Origin: Bacteroidales bacterium
GTDB taxonomy: Bacteria > Bacteroidota > Bacteroidia > Bacteroidales > UBA932
Length of the DNA stretch: 64,000 bases
NCBI GenBank assembly: GCA_017501525.1
Contig: JAFVWT010000008.1
Span: 45,914-109,913 of the forward strand
Direction of reading: 5' to 3'
The translations under genes were made by a program, and so were the position numbers. Below, one piece after another: positions 17,983 through 25,897 of this stretch; position 1 is the first letter of the stretch, and each line of letters opens with the position of its first letter. A model generated the notes under the pieces. It ran no database searches and was not told the origin of the DNA. It saw only the letters and a program-made list of their open reading frames with translations.

Positions 17983-18358
17983 AAAGTTTATCAATCAACA
18001 TAAAGATTTACCCGACTCCTTGAGTTATGGCATTTTCGAGAAACTTTTCAAAGCCGCAGAAGTGGCAGCTATGACTCCCGAAGAGAAAATAAATTACTTG
18101 AAAGAGATGAATACAGAACGAGACCGTAGAAATCAATTGGAGTATAAGTTACAACAGGGAATTCAACAGGGAATTCAGCAAGGAATTCAGCAGGGAACTC
18201 AGCAAGGCCTTGAAGATGGGTTAAAAAAGGGTTTGGAGCAAGGACGATTTGAGCAAAAAATTATAACTGCTAAAAAAATGAAAGATAATGGAATAACTCC
18301 AGATATAATTGCAGATTGTACAGGACTAAGTTTGGAAGAGATTGCCGCATTGTAGGAT
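17983..18358 (+). pseudogene. Tandem-duplicated 3' fragment of the Rpn gene
   Basis: From AAAGTTTATC at 17983 through the stop at 18355 the sequence repeats the last ~360 bases of the upstream Rpn gene (from 17551), with only a few base changes and one extra 12-base repeat unit. The only in-frame ATG candidate near the left end (18020 region) would give 111 residues without the nuclease core, so it is a remnant unless it acts as a small C-terminal-domain protein. The offset is 432 bases before, and 444 bases after, the repeat tract. Confidence 0.85.
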
Positions 18359-18370
18359 AATAATAAAGAA

Positions 18371-18473
18371 ATAGCCGGCTTAAGTGATTCAAGCCGGCTA
18401 GGTAGTGTAAACTAAACTGTGTCAAGTTATTTTTCGGGGCTGTTTTGGAACCTTCAATATTCCAAAACAGCCT
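18371..18473. other. Two perfect inverted repeats after the Rpn fragment
   Basis: TAGCCGGCTT pairs with AAGCCGGCTA around a 9-base loop at about 18373-18401. GGCTGTTTTGGAA (18438-18450) pairs with TTCCAAAACAGCC (18460-18472). Neither is followed by a clear T-run in the sense direction of the adjacent genes. They lie between convergent transcription units and may act as bidirectional terminators. Confidence 0.55.
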
Positions 18474-18565
18474 CGCTAAGTTATCAATATCATCGAGACT
18501 GTAAAATTCTTATAGAATGAGGTTCTGAGATCAAAATGATACTTTACCACCTAAACTACAAATTC

Positions 18566-19924
18566 TCAAATCAGGGAATCGATATTATCGTGAATTTCCA
18601 GCCAATCATACTTTGTAGAAAGTTCATTATAGAGTTTCTTGAGTTCTGTATCTCCTCTATCTATCAACACTTGCACAAGGGAGAGCACCCCTATCGCCTT
18701 TTGTTTCATTTCTCTATCTTTATAGCTCTCTTTATCTGAAGAGCCCCCGTATGCTCTGCTAAAACCGACACTGTGCATCAGCCTCAAAACGGTACGCCAT
18801 AGATTGACTTTTCTGAAATCAAATTCCAAATAACGCTTTGGAGTATATCCCAAAGCATATTCCATCGAGGTGTGATTTGGTTCCTCATCAAATTGATGAA
18901 TCAAAAGATTCTCCTTCATTTTATATTCCTGTCCATTCCAAGAAAAGCTGACATAATCTTCTCCTGTCTGAAGGATGGTTATAATACCGGAATCCCCAAT
19001 CTCTATACACTCCCCAGGTTTCAATTTTTCTACAGTTATATAATCACAATAAGAAATCACATTATCCGGATCTCTTTTATCAATCATCCTCGCATCAATA
19101 AACAATTCCTCACTCTGGGGATTTTGTCGGGGTCCCAATTTCTTGGCAACAAACTCCCCAAAAAGGAGATCAAGTGCAAGTTTAGAACCTGATCGGGCTA
19201 ACGAATCCAAAGATTCTCTAAGGTCAGGTACCGCAGATAAAATCTCTTGATAATCATTTCTTAAAAATATCATCTTTAGATAATCAAGCCAACGGGATTC
19301 CCTATCCAGCTGATGAAAACCACGAGAAAGAAACTCTTTAAAAAGAGTCTTAAAACGGGAATAATCTGTAATAATCAAGGTACTCCAGTTTGAAGCACTG
19401 CTTAATATGGCATATATGGGGAAATAGCTCACCTCCCCCCTATCGATTAACTCTTTTACAAGATTCAGCGATAATTCTTTTTCCGGAAGAAATCGACGAT
19501 ATGCATCAATGTATTTATCATCCTTTTCTACTATTTGCGCAAAGAATGAGCAGAGTAAATTAAACATATTTACTGTCTCATACTCGACTTCTACCCACAC
19601 CTCTTCACTACTCAAATACGGATTATCTATCAAATAGCTCTCCGATACAATTTTCTGGTCAAGCGGAATTTGATATTCTCTCAACTGATACGATACTTTT
19701 ACCGATTGAGGTGTAACTTCATCAAGAACAACCTTACCGCAACACTCCATAGTAGAGATTCCTCTCCCAATCAAATTTTCCAGTTGTTTACCCAACAGAT
19801 ATACATGCCTACGCGAAACATTGGCAACTGACATATCCATAGTTTTATGAACACCGGTAAGAGTCAGCAAAGATGCATACAAATCTACAGAAGCCTTAGG
19901 AGGATTTAGAGTAATAGATTCCAT
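18566..19924 (-). CDS. Hypothetical protein, 452 residues
   Basis: Family not recognised. No signal peptide or membrane segment is visible, and the composition is that of a soluble acidic cytoplasmic protein. The N-terminal ~110 residues look like a small beta-rich domain (VVLDEVTPQSVKVSYQLREYQIPL). The middle (~150-260) is helical, and residues ~290-350 form another beta-rich segment (GECIEIGDSGIITILQTGED and VSFSWNGQEYKM). The helical C-terminus ends in TKYDWLEIHDNIDSLI. The gene stands alone between the Rpn fragment and the beta-helix lipoprotein. The ATG at 19924 is the first in frame. Codon use is like its neighbours, and coding is supported by length and by absence of a better overlapping frame. 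Confidence 0.75.
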   Translation of the reverse strand: MESITLNPPKASVDLYASLLTLTGVHKTMDMSVANVSRRHVYLLGKQLENLIGRGISTMECCGKVVLDEVTPQSVKVSYQLREYQIPLDQKIVSESYLIDNPYLSSEEVWVEVEYETVNMFNLLCSFFAQIVEKDDKYIDAYRRFLPEKELSLNLVKELIDRGEVSYFPIYAILSSASNWSTLIITDYSRFKTLFKEFLSRGFHQLDRESRWLDYLKMIFLRNDYQEILSAVPDLRESLDSLARSGSKLALDLLFGEFVAKKLGPRQNPQSEELFIDARMIDKRDPDNVISYCDYITVEKLKPGECIEIGDSGIITILQTGEDYVSFSWNGQEYKMKENLLIHQFDEEPNHTSMEYALGYTPKRYLEFDFRKVNLWRTVLRLMHSVGFSRAYGGSSDKESYKDREMKQKAIGVLSLVQVLIDRGDTELKKLYNELSTKYDWLEIHDNIDSLI

Positions 19925-19975
19925 AGTAGAAGATTTTAATGATAAACAAAGTTATAGATAATTATCCTTGTATAC

Positions 19976-20012
19976 AAATAAAAACTGCGCCCCTTGTTGC
20001 AAGGAGCGCAGC
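19976..20012 (-). terminator. Rho-independent terminator of the beta-helix lipoprotein gene
   Basis: On the minus strand CTGCGCTCCTT pairs imperfectly with AAGGGGCGCAG, followed by TTTTTATTTG. It starts about 23 bases after the stop codon at 20035, a textbook intrinsic terminator. Confidence 0.85.
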
Positions 20013-20034
20013 TGAAAATCTATTCTGACTAACG

Positions 20035-23000
20035 TTAGTCAATTACAGTAACATTTTTGCTGCCATCAATGGTCATTTTTTTACCATCTATTGCAAGTGA
20101 AGTGTACTCTACACCATTTACAGTAACTGGCGCTCCTTCTACATAGCTCTTAATTCTCCACTCTCCAGAGAAATGTTCACTATAAGTATTATTTGAAGTT
20201 GTCACTTTATGAGGCATTTGTGCATAATTATCAATCTCTATAGCAGCACAATTCTGATTTGCAATAGCTCCGGCTTTAGCTCCTTGAGTCGCATTGAATC
20301 TACATCCGTTGACTACTACATCACAAGGACCTGCACCCTCGTTGTATACAAGGATTGCTTTACCTGTAGTATTGAATACACAGCCATTGAACTCAGTATA
20401 GTCAGAACCATAAGTCCATACATACGCATTATCCAATTCGAAAGTACAATTATTGAAGATATCTTTTACTCCGTAGCAATTCAACTCACCAACAATTTTA
20501 ACATTGTTATATGTTACTACTCCAGAATGTTGGAATCCTTTGTATAAACCTGCTGTAATAGTAACACCTTCCAAAGTAAGATTTCCACTTCCAAGGTTAA
20601 CAGATCCAGCATTAATTACAGTATTTTCTGTACCAATAATTGTTACATCTTTTCCACCTGTTGATGGCATAGTATAAGTACCATCTCCCAAAATAATAGT
20701 AGCATTATCAACTATTGCTGAAGAGAAATCACTCTGATTGTCTACAACTGATGAAGGAGTACCTTCAATTTTGCAAAAAGCACCATTCACGATAACTTTA
20801 TCAGAATATGCAGCAGCATCTTCATCTACCCAAACTGCAAATACATTATCTGCAGCTACTTCCGAGATATCAATACCATCAACGTTAATTTCTGCGCCTT
20901 GAGTAGATTTAACTATGATAGCAGATTTCTGCTCAGTTTTAAATTTGACATTCTTAATATTCAGGGTCACCTTCTTTTCATCATTTTCAGCAACATACTG
21001 ATTATCAATCTTGATACCACGTCCACTATTAGCAGGTACCATATCAATGGTACAGTTTTCAAGAGTTACAATCTGACCTTCAGATGTAATCCACAAACCA
21101 TATGTATCTGTATCGTGAGTATCAGTAATAGTAACACCCTTCATTAGAGTAGATTTACCGACATTGTCTAAAGCAACAGCTTTTTCGAAAGTAACATCTT
21201 CGAAAACATAGTTACAATTTGAAAAGCGCAAATCCCAAGCATTCCAAGTACCTGCACTATTACCGGTACTGGTCATTCTACCATTTTTAACAGTAAATAC
21301 AGCATTATCGTTCTTCGCTCCGATTGCAGACCAATAGGTGGTAGTAATATTAAGTTTTTTACCATTCAAGTCAATAACGATATTTTGTGTATTGTCTCCA
21401 CCCAATTTGTACTCGCCACTACCGGATGTCTGTGTACCGAGAGAAGTGACAGGCAAATCAATATCGTTAAGTAACACTACTGATATTTCCTCTTTATTAG
21501 AAATCAAAAGTTCAGCTAAAGCAGTAGCATCTTTAAGATAAGCATTCTTAGAAACAACATAGGTACCGTTGTTATCGATTTCACTAGAATAATACCCTTC
21601 AGCCACAAAATTAGTTCCCGGACCTTCAGCTGCGTTGTTTCCAGGATTGAACTTATGGAATGTACCACCGCGAACTTCAATTGTAGTGGTAGTACGGTCT
21701 CCATCTTTTTTATTAAGAACAAATCCTGAAAGGTTATCGTTAGGGAACTCACCACCATTTACGAATACTTTACCATTGCCGCGAGCATAGATTACAGCAT
21801 TGGTTTCATTATTTGCATCAACACCCGATTTGTATGTACCACCATTGATTACAAGTTCACCTTCTGAGATTACAGCATAACCATCATTACCTGAAACAGC
21901 TTCAACGGTACCTTCTCCATTGATTTCAAGTCTTGCACCGGGTTTAACAACGATAACATCTGTAGTGGTGTTTTCCTGTTTATTGGTGATGGTCTTGCCA
22001 TTAAGGTTAAGAACCATAGGCTTGGTAACATTAAGTGTAGCATCCAATGTCACATTATTTTCCAAGGTAACCTCTCCTCCATTAGCTGCAGCATAATAAA
22101 GGTTTTCAAGATCTGTATCAGGATAAACTTCATCAGGTTCATTGTAGATAGGATCAACAACGATATTGAAGTCTACGTAATCTACAAGGAATGTTCCGAG
22201 AACGTTAGTTCTGTAATTTCTTTGAACAGGAAGGTTAGGAACACTTAATATTACATCATTAACATCAGTAGCCTTGAAAGTAAAGGTTGCGTTGTTGATG
22301 ATATTCTTCTCTGCGCCATTGTCAGACTCATCAGCTACAAGGATATAGCTCATTGAAAGATATACAAATGTCTCATCTGCATCCTTAACTTTATCTTTAT
22401 TGATATCCACCCAAAGAGTTTCTGTGGGAATATTTGCAAAATCATAAGAGATTCCATTTGGAGCAACCTCCACTTTACCTGTCTCCAAATTGATTTTTGA
22501 AGCAACCTCAGAAACTACGACTGATGATTGGCTCACATTTACACCTGCATCAATCGCTCTTTGCCATTCATCTTGAGGTACAGCCACATTTATCTGTGCG
22601 AATGGACGTTTGAGTACTACATTGATACTTTGAGGACCACCTGTAACAGTCACGTCTACCGCAGCATAAAACGCATCACGGGTCTCATCATTGTTGGGAG
22701 CCTGAGAATAATTAATTCCTACTTCCTTAAGATTGTCAGTAGTATAAGCACTACAATCAGAGTCTTGAGCCCAGAACAAAATTGTGTACTGCTGTCCTTT
22801 TGCCAAAGGGAGACTCAATGTATAAGGGAAAACAACAGTTTCTGATTTGTCCATAGCAGAAAGAACATTTCCGTTCTTATCGTACACTTCATAGACAAGT
22901 TTATCTACCTGCGAACCATCACTGATGGCACGGGTAGCAGAAACACCTTCAAGTCCCAATGAAATGGTAACTTGATCTTCTCCTAAGACAGGAGATTCTT

Positions 23001-23064
23001 GCTTTGAGCAAGAAGCAGTTAGCAACAAACCGGCTAATGCTAAAAATGAAAGAAACTTTTTCAT
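20035..23064 (-). CDS. Large surface lipoprotein, DUF6562-like N-terminal domain plus right-handed beta-helix
   Basis: A 1009-residue lipoprotein. From ATG 23064 it begins MKKFLSFLALAGLLLTASC with acceptor C19; the longer frame to 23109 adds a non-signal leader. Residues ~25-315 match the FimA-like DUF6562 family (VDKLVYEVYDKNGNVL, YTILFWAQDSDCSAY, NDETRDAFYA, VVLKRPFAQINVAVP, RNYRTNVLGTFLVD). From ~325 onward there are repeated short beta-strand turns rich in N, G, T and V (LNLNGKTITNKQEN, LVINGGTYKSG, VTLENCTIDMVPA), typical of a parallel beta-helix. A second gene with the same plan lies at 60084-63122. Likely a surface-exposed adhesin or glycan-binding protein; no catalytic residues are recognised. 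Confidence 0.82.
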   Translation of the reverse strand: MKKFLSFLALAGLLLTASCSKQESPVLGEDQVTISLGLEGVSATRAISDGSQVDKLVYEVYDKNGNVLSAMDKSETVVFPYTLSLPLAKGQQYTILFWAQDSDCSAYTTDNLKEVGINYSQAPNNDETRDAFYAAVDVTVTGGPQSINVVLKRPFAQINVAVPQDEWQRAIDAGVNVSQSSVVVSEVASKINLETGKVEVAPNGISYDFANIPTETLWVDINKDKVKDADETFVYLSMSYILVADESDNGAEKNIINNATFTFKATDVNDVILSVPNLPVQRNYRTNVLGTFLVDYVDFNIVVDPIYNEPDEVYPDTDLENLYYAAANGGEVTLENNVTLDATLNVTKPMVLNLNGKTITNKQENTTTDVIVVKPGARLEINGEGTVEAVSGNDGYAVISEGELVINGGTYKSGVDANNETNAVIYARGNGKVFVNGGEFPNDNLSGFVLNKKDGDRTTTTIEVRGGTFHKFNPGNNAAEGPGTNFVAEGYYSSEIDNNGTYVVSKNAYLKDATALAELLISNKEEISVVLLNDIDLPVTSLGTQTSGSGEYKLGGDNTQNIVIDLNGKKLNITTTYWSAIGAKNDNAVFTVKNGRMTSTGNSAGTWNAWDLRFSNCNYVFEDVTFEKAVALDNVGKSTLMKGVTITDTHDTDTYGLWITSEGQIVTLENCTIDMVPANSGRGIKIDNQYVAENDEKKVTLNIKNVKFKTEQKSAIIVKSTQGAEINVDGIDISEVAADNVFAVWVDEDAAAYSDKVIVNGAFCKIEGTPSSVVDNQSDFSSAIVDNATIILGDGTYTMPSTGGKDVTIIGTENTVINAGSVNLGSGNLTLEGVTITAGLYKGFQHSGVVTYNNVKIVGELNCYGVKDIFNNCTFELDNAYVWTYGSDYTEFNGCVFNTTGKAILVYNEGAGPCDVVVNGCRFNATQGAKAGAIANQNCAAIEIDNYAQMPHKVTTSNNTYSEHFSGEWRIKSYVEGAPVTVNGVEYTSLAIDGKKMTIDGSKNVTVID

Positions 23065-23376
23065 CTCTTGAGTTTTAATTAATAATATTAAGCAATAAAA
23101 TATATGCATAAATAAATTTAATACATGATATATCTAAAGGGCACTGAAAAACAATTAGATATACCACATTGAGGAAGTAAACTTCCGTATTCACATATTA
23201 ACTATCTGAATACAAAGACTCTTCCACTTCACAAATTTAGTAATTAAAACTTAAAAACAGAAGATTCTCACGATAGAATTTACATAAATTAAAGCTAAAA
23301 GATTCTTCCTCTGTTTCTGCTTACATTGTTAGTTCTTTGTTGTATCTTTGCCCTAAGAAGAACAAAAAACAATATT
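23065..23376. other. Divergent intergenic region of about 310 bases
   Basis: AT-rich spacer between the beta-helix lipoprotein (minus) and the thioredoxin-like gene (plus). A minus-strand TAAATTTG (-7-like) at 23232-23239 would give the lipoprotein a long leader of about 160 bases. TATCTTTG at 23343-23350 serves the plus-strand gene. No small gene is supported. Confidence 0.5.
23343..23350 (+). promoter_or_regulatory. Predicted promoter -7 box for the thioredoxin-like gene
   Basis: TATCTTTG, a full TAnnTTTG match, lies 27 bases before the ATG at 23377 and supports that start over the in-frame upstream codon at 23326. Confidence 0.55.
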
Positions 23377-23910
23377 ATGAAACGAAGATTATATTTATTA
23401 GCAACAATGATTTTGACATCAGCCATTGTATCCGGTTGCTTCGGCGGAAAAAAAGCTGACCAAAGAGGATATATCGTAAAAGTTGGTGACACCGTTCCCG
23501 AATTTAACTTGAATTTCACAGACGGAACTACAAAAAGTATAAGTTCATTTAGAGGAAAGTATGTAATGTTGCAATTCACCGCAAGTTGGTGTGGAGTCTG
23601 CCGCCAGGAGATGCCTTATATCGAATCTGAAATATGGCAAAGATTCAAGGATAATCCAAAATTCGAGCTTTTTGGTATAGATTTGAAGGAGAATGCCGAA
23701 AAGACTATTGAATTCGCACAACAAATCCCAGTCACATACCCAATTACACTTGATCCTAAAGGAGAAATATTTGCCTTGTTCTGCGCACCGGAAGCTGGTG
23801 TTACAAGAAATATAATAATAGATCCTGATGGCAAAATCATACTCCTTACACGACTATTCGATATGGATGAGTTTAACTCTATGGTTGCACTGCTTGAAAA
23901 ATCACTTTAA
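23377..23910 (+). CDS. TlpA/ResA-like thioredoxin-fold lipoprotein
   Basis: A 177-residue exported thiol-disulfide protein. MKRRLYLLATMILTSAIVSGC provides a lipoprotein signal with C21. The thioredoxin fold (AhpC/TSA-like start VGDTVPEFNLNFTDG) carries the redox motif WCGVC in ASWCGVCRQEMP, and the cis-Pro region is in GVTRNIIIDPDGKI. Such proteins keep periplasmic cysteines reduced, for example for cytochrome c maturation or repair. It stands alone with its own promoter and terminator. Substrate cannot be told from sequence. Confidence 0.87.
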   Translation: MKRRLYLLATMILTSAIVSGCFGGKKADQRGYIVKVGDTVPEFNLNFTDGTTKSISSFRGKYVMLQFTASWCGVCRQEMPYIESEIWQRFKDNPKFELFGIDLKENAEKTIEFAQQIPVTYPITLDPKGEIFALFCAPEAGVTRNIIIDPDGKIILLTRLFDMDEFNSMVALLEKSL

Positions 23911-24051
23911 GGGAGTTTCTTTAATTTTAAAGACATAATTCTAAAACTATTGTGACCTTTATGGTTTTTCTCGGAATCTTTCCCAAAGAAGAACAATATA
24001 CCTATCAGGCTGTATCTTCCTTTAGCTTTTAGGTTCATTACCCCAAAATAT

Positions 24052-24106
24052 AAGACCGACAACCAGAAGTCAATATGACATCTTTCTGTCGGTCTTTACT
24101 ATTTTT
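24052..24106 (+). terminator. Intrinsic terminator downstream of the thioredoxin-like gene
   Basis: AAGACCGACA (24052-24061) pairs with TGTCGGTCTT (24087-24096), followed by TACTATTTTT. It lies 140 bases after the stop; the convergent minus-strand peptidase gene ends at 24142, so it may work both ways. Confidence 0.7.
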
Positions 24107-24141
24107 AAGGGAACATATAGTGGCGAACTATCCACTGATTC

Positions 24142-25818
24142 TTACTGAAACTGCTCCCTGTAATATTTCGCTGTGAGTTTTTCTCCTGTTGCTCTCTCTA
24201 TCATTTCATTCCAGGGATATAACATTCCTGGAGCAAAGACATTTTCATTGAGCCACTTGCCTACCTCTTTATTACCGATATAAGTATCTCCTATATAATC
24301 CCCCGATTTGGTAATATTATCAACGATATAGTAATGAAGTTGAGATGCGAACAATTCGCCCAACTGGTAATTATGATAATAACAAGGATATAACGCAATA
24401 TGAATTTTGGTTGCCCAATCGGGTTCATCACGTCCCTGGGGTTTGTTAAGCAATTGATATTCTTGAGCCAAATCCCACCACAATTTGTTTAAATCTTGAT
24501 CAGGATCTGCATACATACCTCTCTCAAAACGGGATACAACTTGTACCCAACGAGAGAAAACCAGTTGTTTGAGTCTTGCCGAATTTCTACAATCCTCAGC
24601 TATCGATTCGGCTTGCTCTTGAGAAATGCCAATATAAGTCTTCATCCACTGAGGATTTACCGATTGACGTTCAAACAACATGGCAATAGCTTCTGTTGTA
24701 AAAATACCGGCAGCTTCCCGAAGCAGGAATGGCAATTGTGGATTCGCATCATATCCGATAGCATATACTCCATGACCATATTCATGAAGCATTGTTGACA
24801 TCCATCTCTCTGAACCGTTTATATTGCACAGGATTCGGATATCACCCTGACGATCGATATCTGCACAAAATGCGTGCTGATTTTTCCCATCTTTAGGATA
24901 TAAATCACTGTTAGCCATAATTTCAGAAATATCAAGTCCAATGCTCTTATAATAGTCAGCTGTTATTTTCTCAAGGTCTGCCTCTTTATAGAACTGATCC
25001 AAATCGACCGGATAAAGATTAGGTGCCTCCTGGAAATATCTGTTCTGGAAATGCCATGGCATCAAATCTTCGACAGCAACTCCGTATCTTTCTGAGAATT
25101 TCTTGTCCATAAGTCCTTTGACATCTGCAAAACTCTCCTTGGTCATCTGGTTGACCTCGTCCATTATGGCATATATCTCATCTGGATCCTCACCGCTAAG
25201 AATGAGGCTCATCTGATAATAATCATTGAAACCCAGACTACGGGCAAGTTCATTTCTAAGTTTAACAACTTCTATAACATCTTCTGCAACGACATCCCCA
25301 ATAGCCTTATGAGCTTTCCAAACACCTTCAAGCAACTTATTATCCACAGATGTCTTCAAGACAGCCTCAATCTCATTGTCATTATACACCTTTCCATTAT
25401 ACATTGCACGGAAATTGGCATATTTTTGTTCAAGGAGCATCTCCTTTTCAATAATTTTATGGAGTAAGGCTGTATCTGCCTGACGGGAAAGAAACTGATT
25501 GTACAAAACATCCAATTCCCTTTTCAATACAGCATCCTTGACTTTTCCACTCTCTTTAATCTGCTTTAAAGCATTAAATGTCTCTGTATTGGAAAATATT
25601 TCAGAAATGGCTTTGTTGGCTTGTGCATATTTTGCAAACTCAGCCTCACTACCTGTAATGGCACCATTCCAATAGGCAAGATTTGATTCTATCATCAGAG
25701 GTCTATACTCCGAAACCGTACGATCGATAATCTGCTGTAATTCCACTTCAGCCTGATTGGTACAGCTTATACCCGCCAATGCAATGGCAGCAACTGATAT
25801 AATATTTTTAACTCTCAT
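24142..25818 (-). CDS. Zinc metallopeptidase, M2 (angiotensin-converting enzyme-like) or M3 type, lipoprotein
   Basis: A 558-residue gluzincin. The N-terminus MRVKNIISVAAIALAGISC is a lipoprotein signal (C19). The zinc site HEYGH is at 345-349. The block LLREAAGIFTTEAIAM (about 366-380) has E376 as probable third zinc ligand, spaced like the ACE REGAN..HEA block. The C-terminal ARLKQLVFSRWV, WWDLAQEYQLL and YYHNYQLGELFASQL also resemble M2/M3 dipeptidyl carboxypeptidases. It would release dipeptides from C-termini of peptides in the periplasm or at the surface. M2 versus M3 assignment is uncertain. It lies downstream of glnS with an 80-base gap holding a hairpin. Confidence 0.82.
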   Translation of the reverse strand: MRVKNIISVAAIALAGISCTNQAEVELQQIIDRTVSEYRPLMIESNLAYWNGAITGSEAEFAKYAQANKAISEIFSNTETFNALKQIKESGKVKDAVLKRELDVLYNQFLSRQADTALLHKIIEKEMLLEQKYANFRAMYNGKVYNDNEIEAVLKTSVDNKLLEGVWKAHKAIGDVVAEDVIEVVKLRNELARSLGFNDYYQMSLILSGEDPDEIYAIMDEVNQMTKESFADVKGLMDKKFSERYGVAVEDLMPWHFQNRYFQEAPNLYPVDLDQFYKEADLEKITADYYKSIGLDISEIMANSDLYPKDGKNQHAFCADIDRQGDIRILCNINGSERWMSTMLHEYGHGVYAIGYDANPQLPFLLREAAGIFTTEAIAMLFERQSVNPQWMKTYIGISQEQAESIAEDCRNSARLKQLVFSRWVQVVSRFERGMYADPDQDLNKLWWDLAQEYQLLNKPQGRDEPDWATKIHIALYPCYYHNYQLGELFASQLHYYIVDNITKSGDYIGDTYIGNKEVGKWLNENVFAPGMLYPWNEMIERATGEKLTAKYYREQFQ

Positions 25819-25846
25819 AATTACTGTATTCCTTATATCTTGAGAA

Positions 25847-25892
25847 GGCTCTATAAATCACATAGTATTACTAAATAAGATTTATAGAACCC
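25847..25892. other. Inverted repeat between glnS and the metallopeptidase gene
   Basis: GGCTCTATAAATC (25847-25859) pairs with GATTTATAGAACC (25879-25891) with one mismatch and a 19-base loop. It has the same TCTATAAA/TTTATAGA core as the hairpin at 10870-10922. No T-run follows in the minus direction, so a plain terminator is doubtful. Confidence 0.5.
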
Positions 25893-25897
25893 ATTTT

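Noticed and set aside
17720-18211. Possible CRISPR or minisatellite in the GGAATTCAGCAG repeats
   Set aside because: Units are 12 bases, contiguous, in frame and coding (QQGI); no spacers, so not CRISPR.
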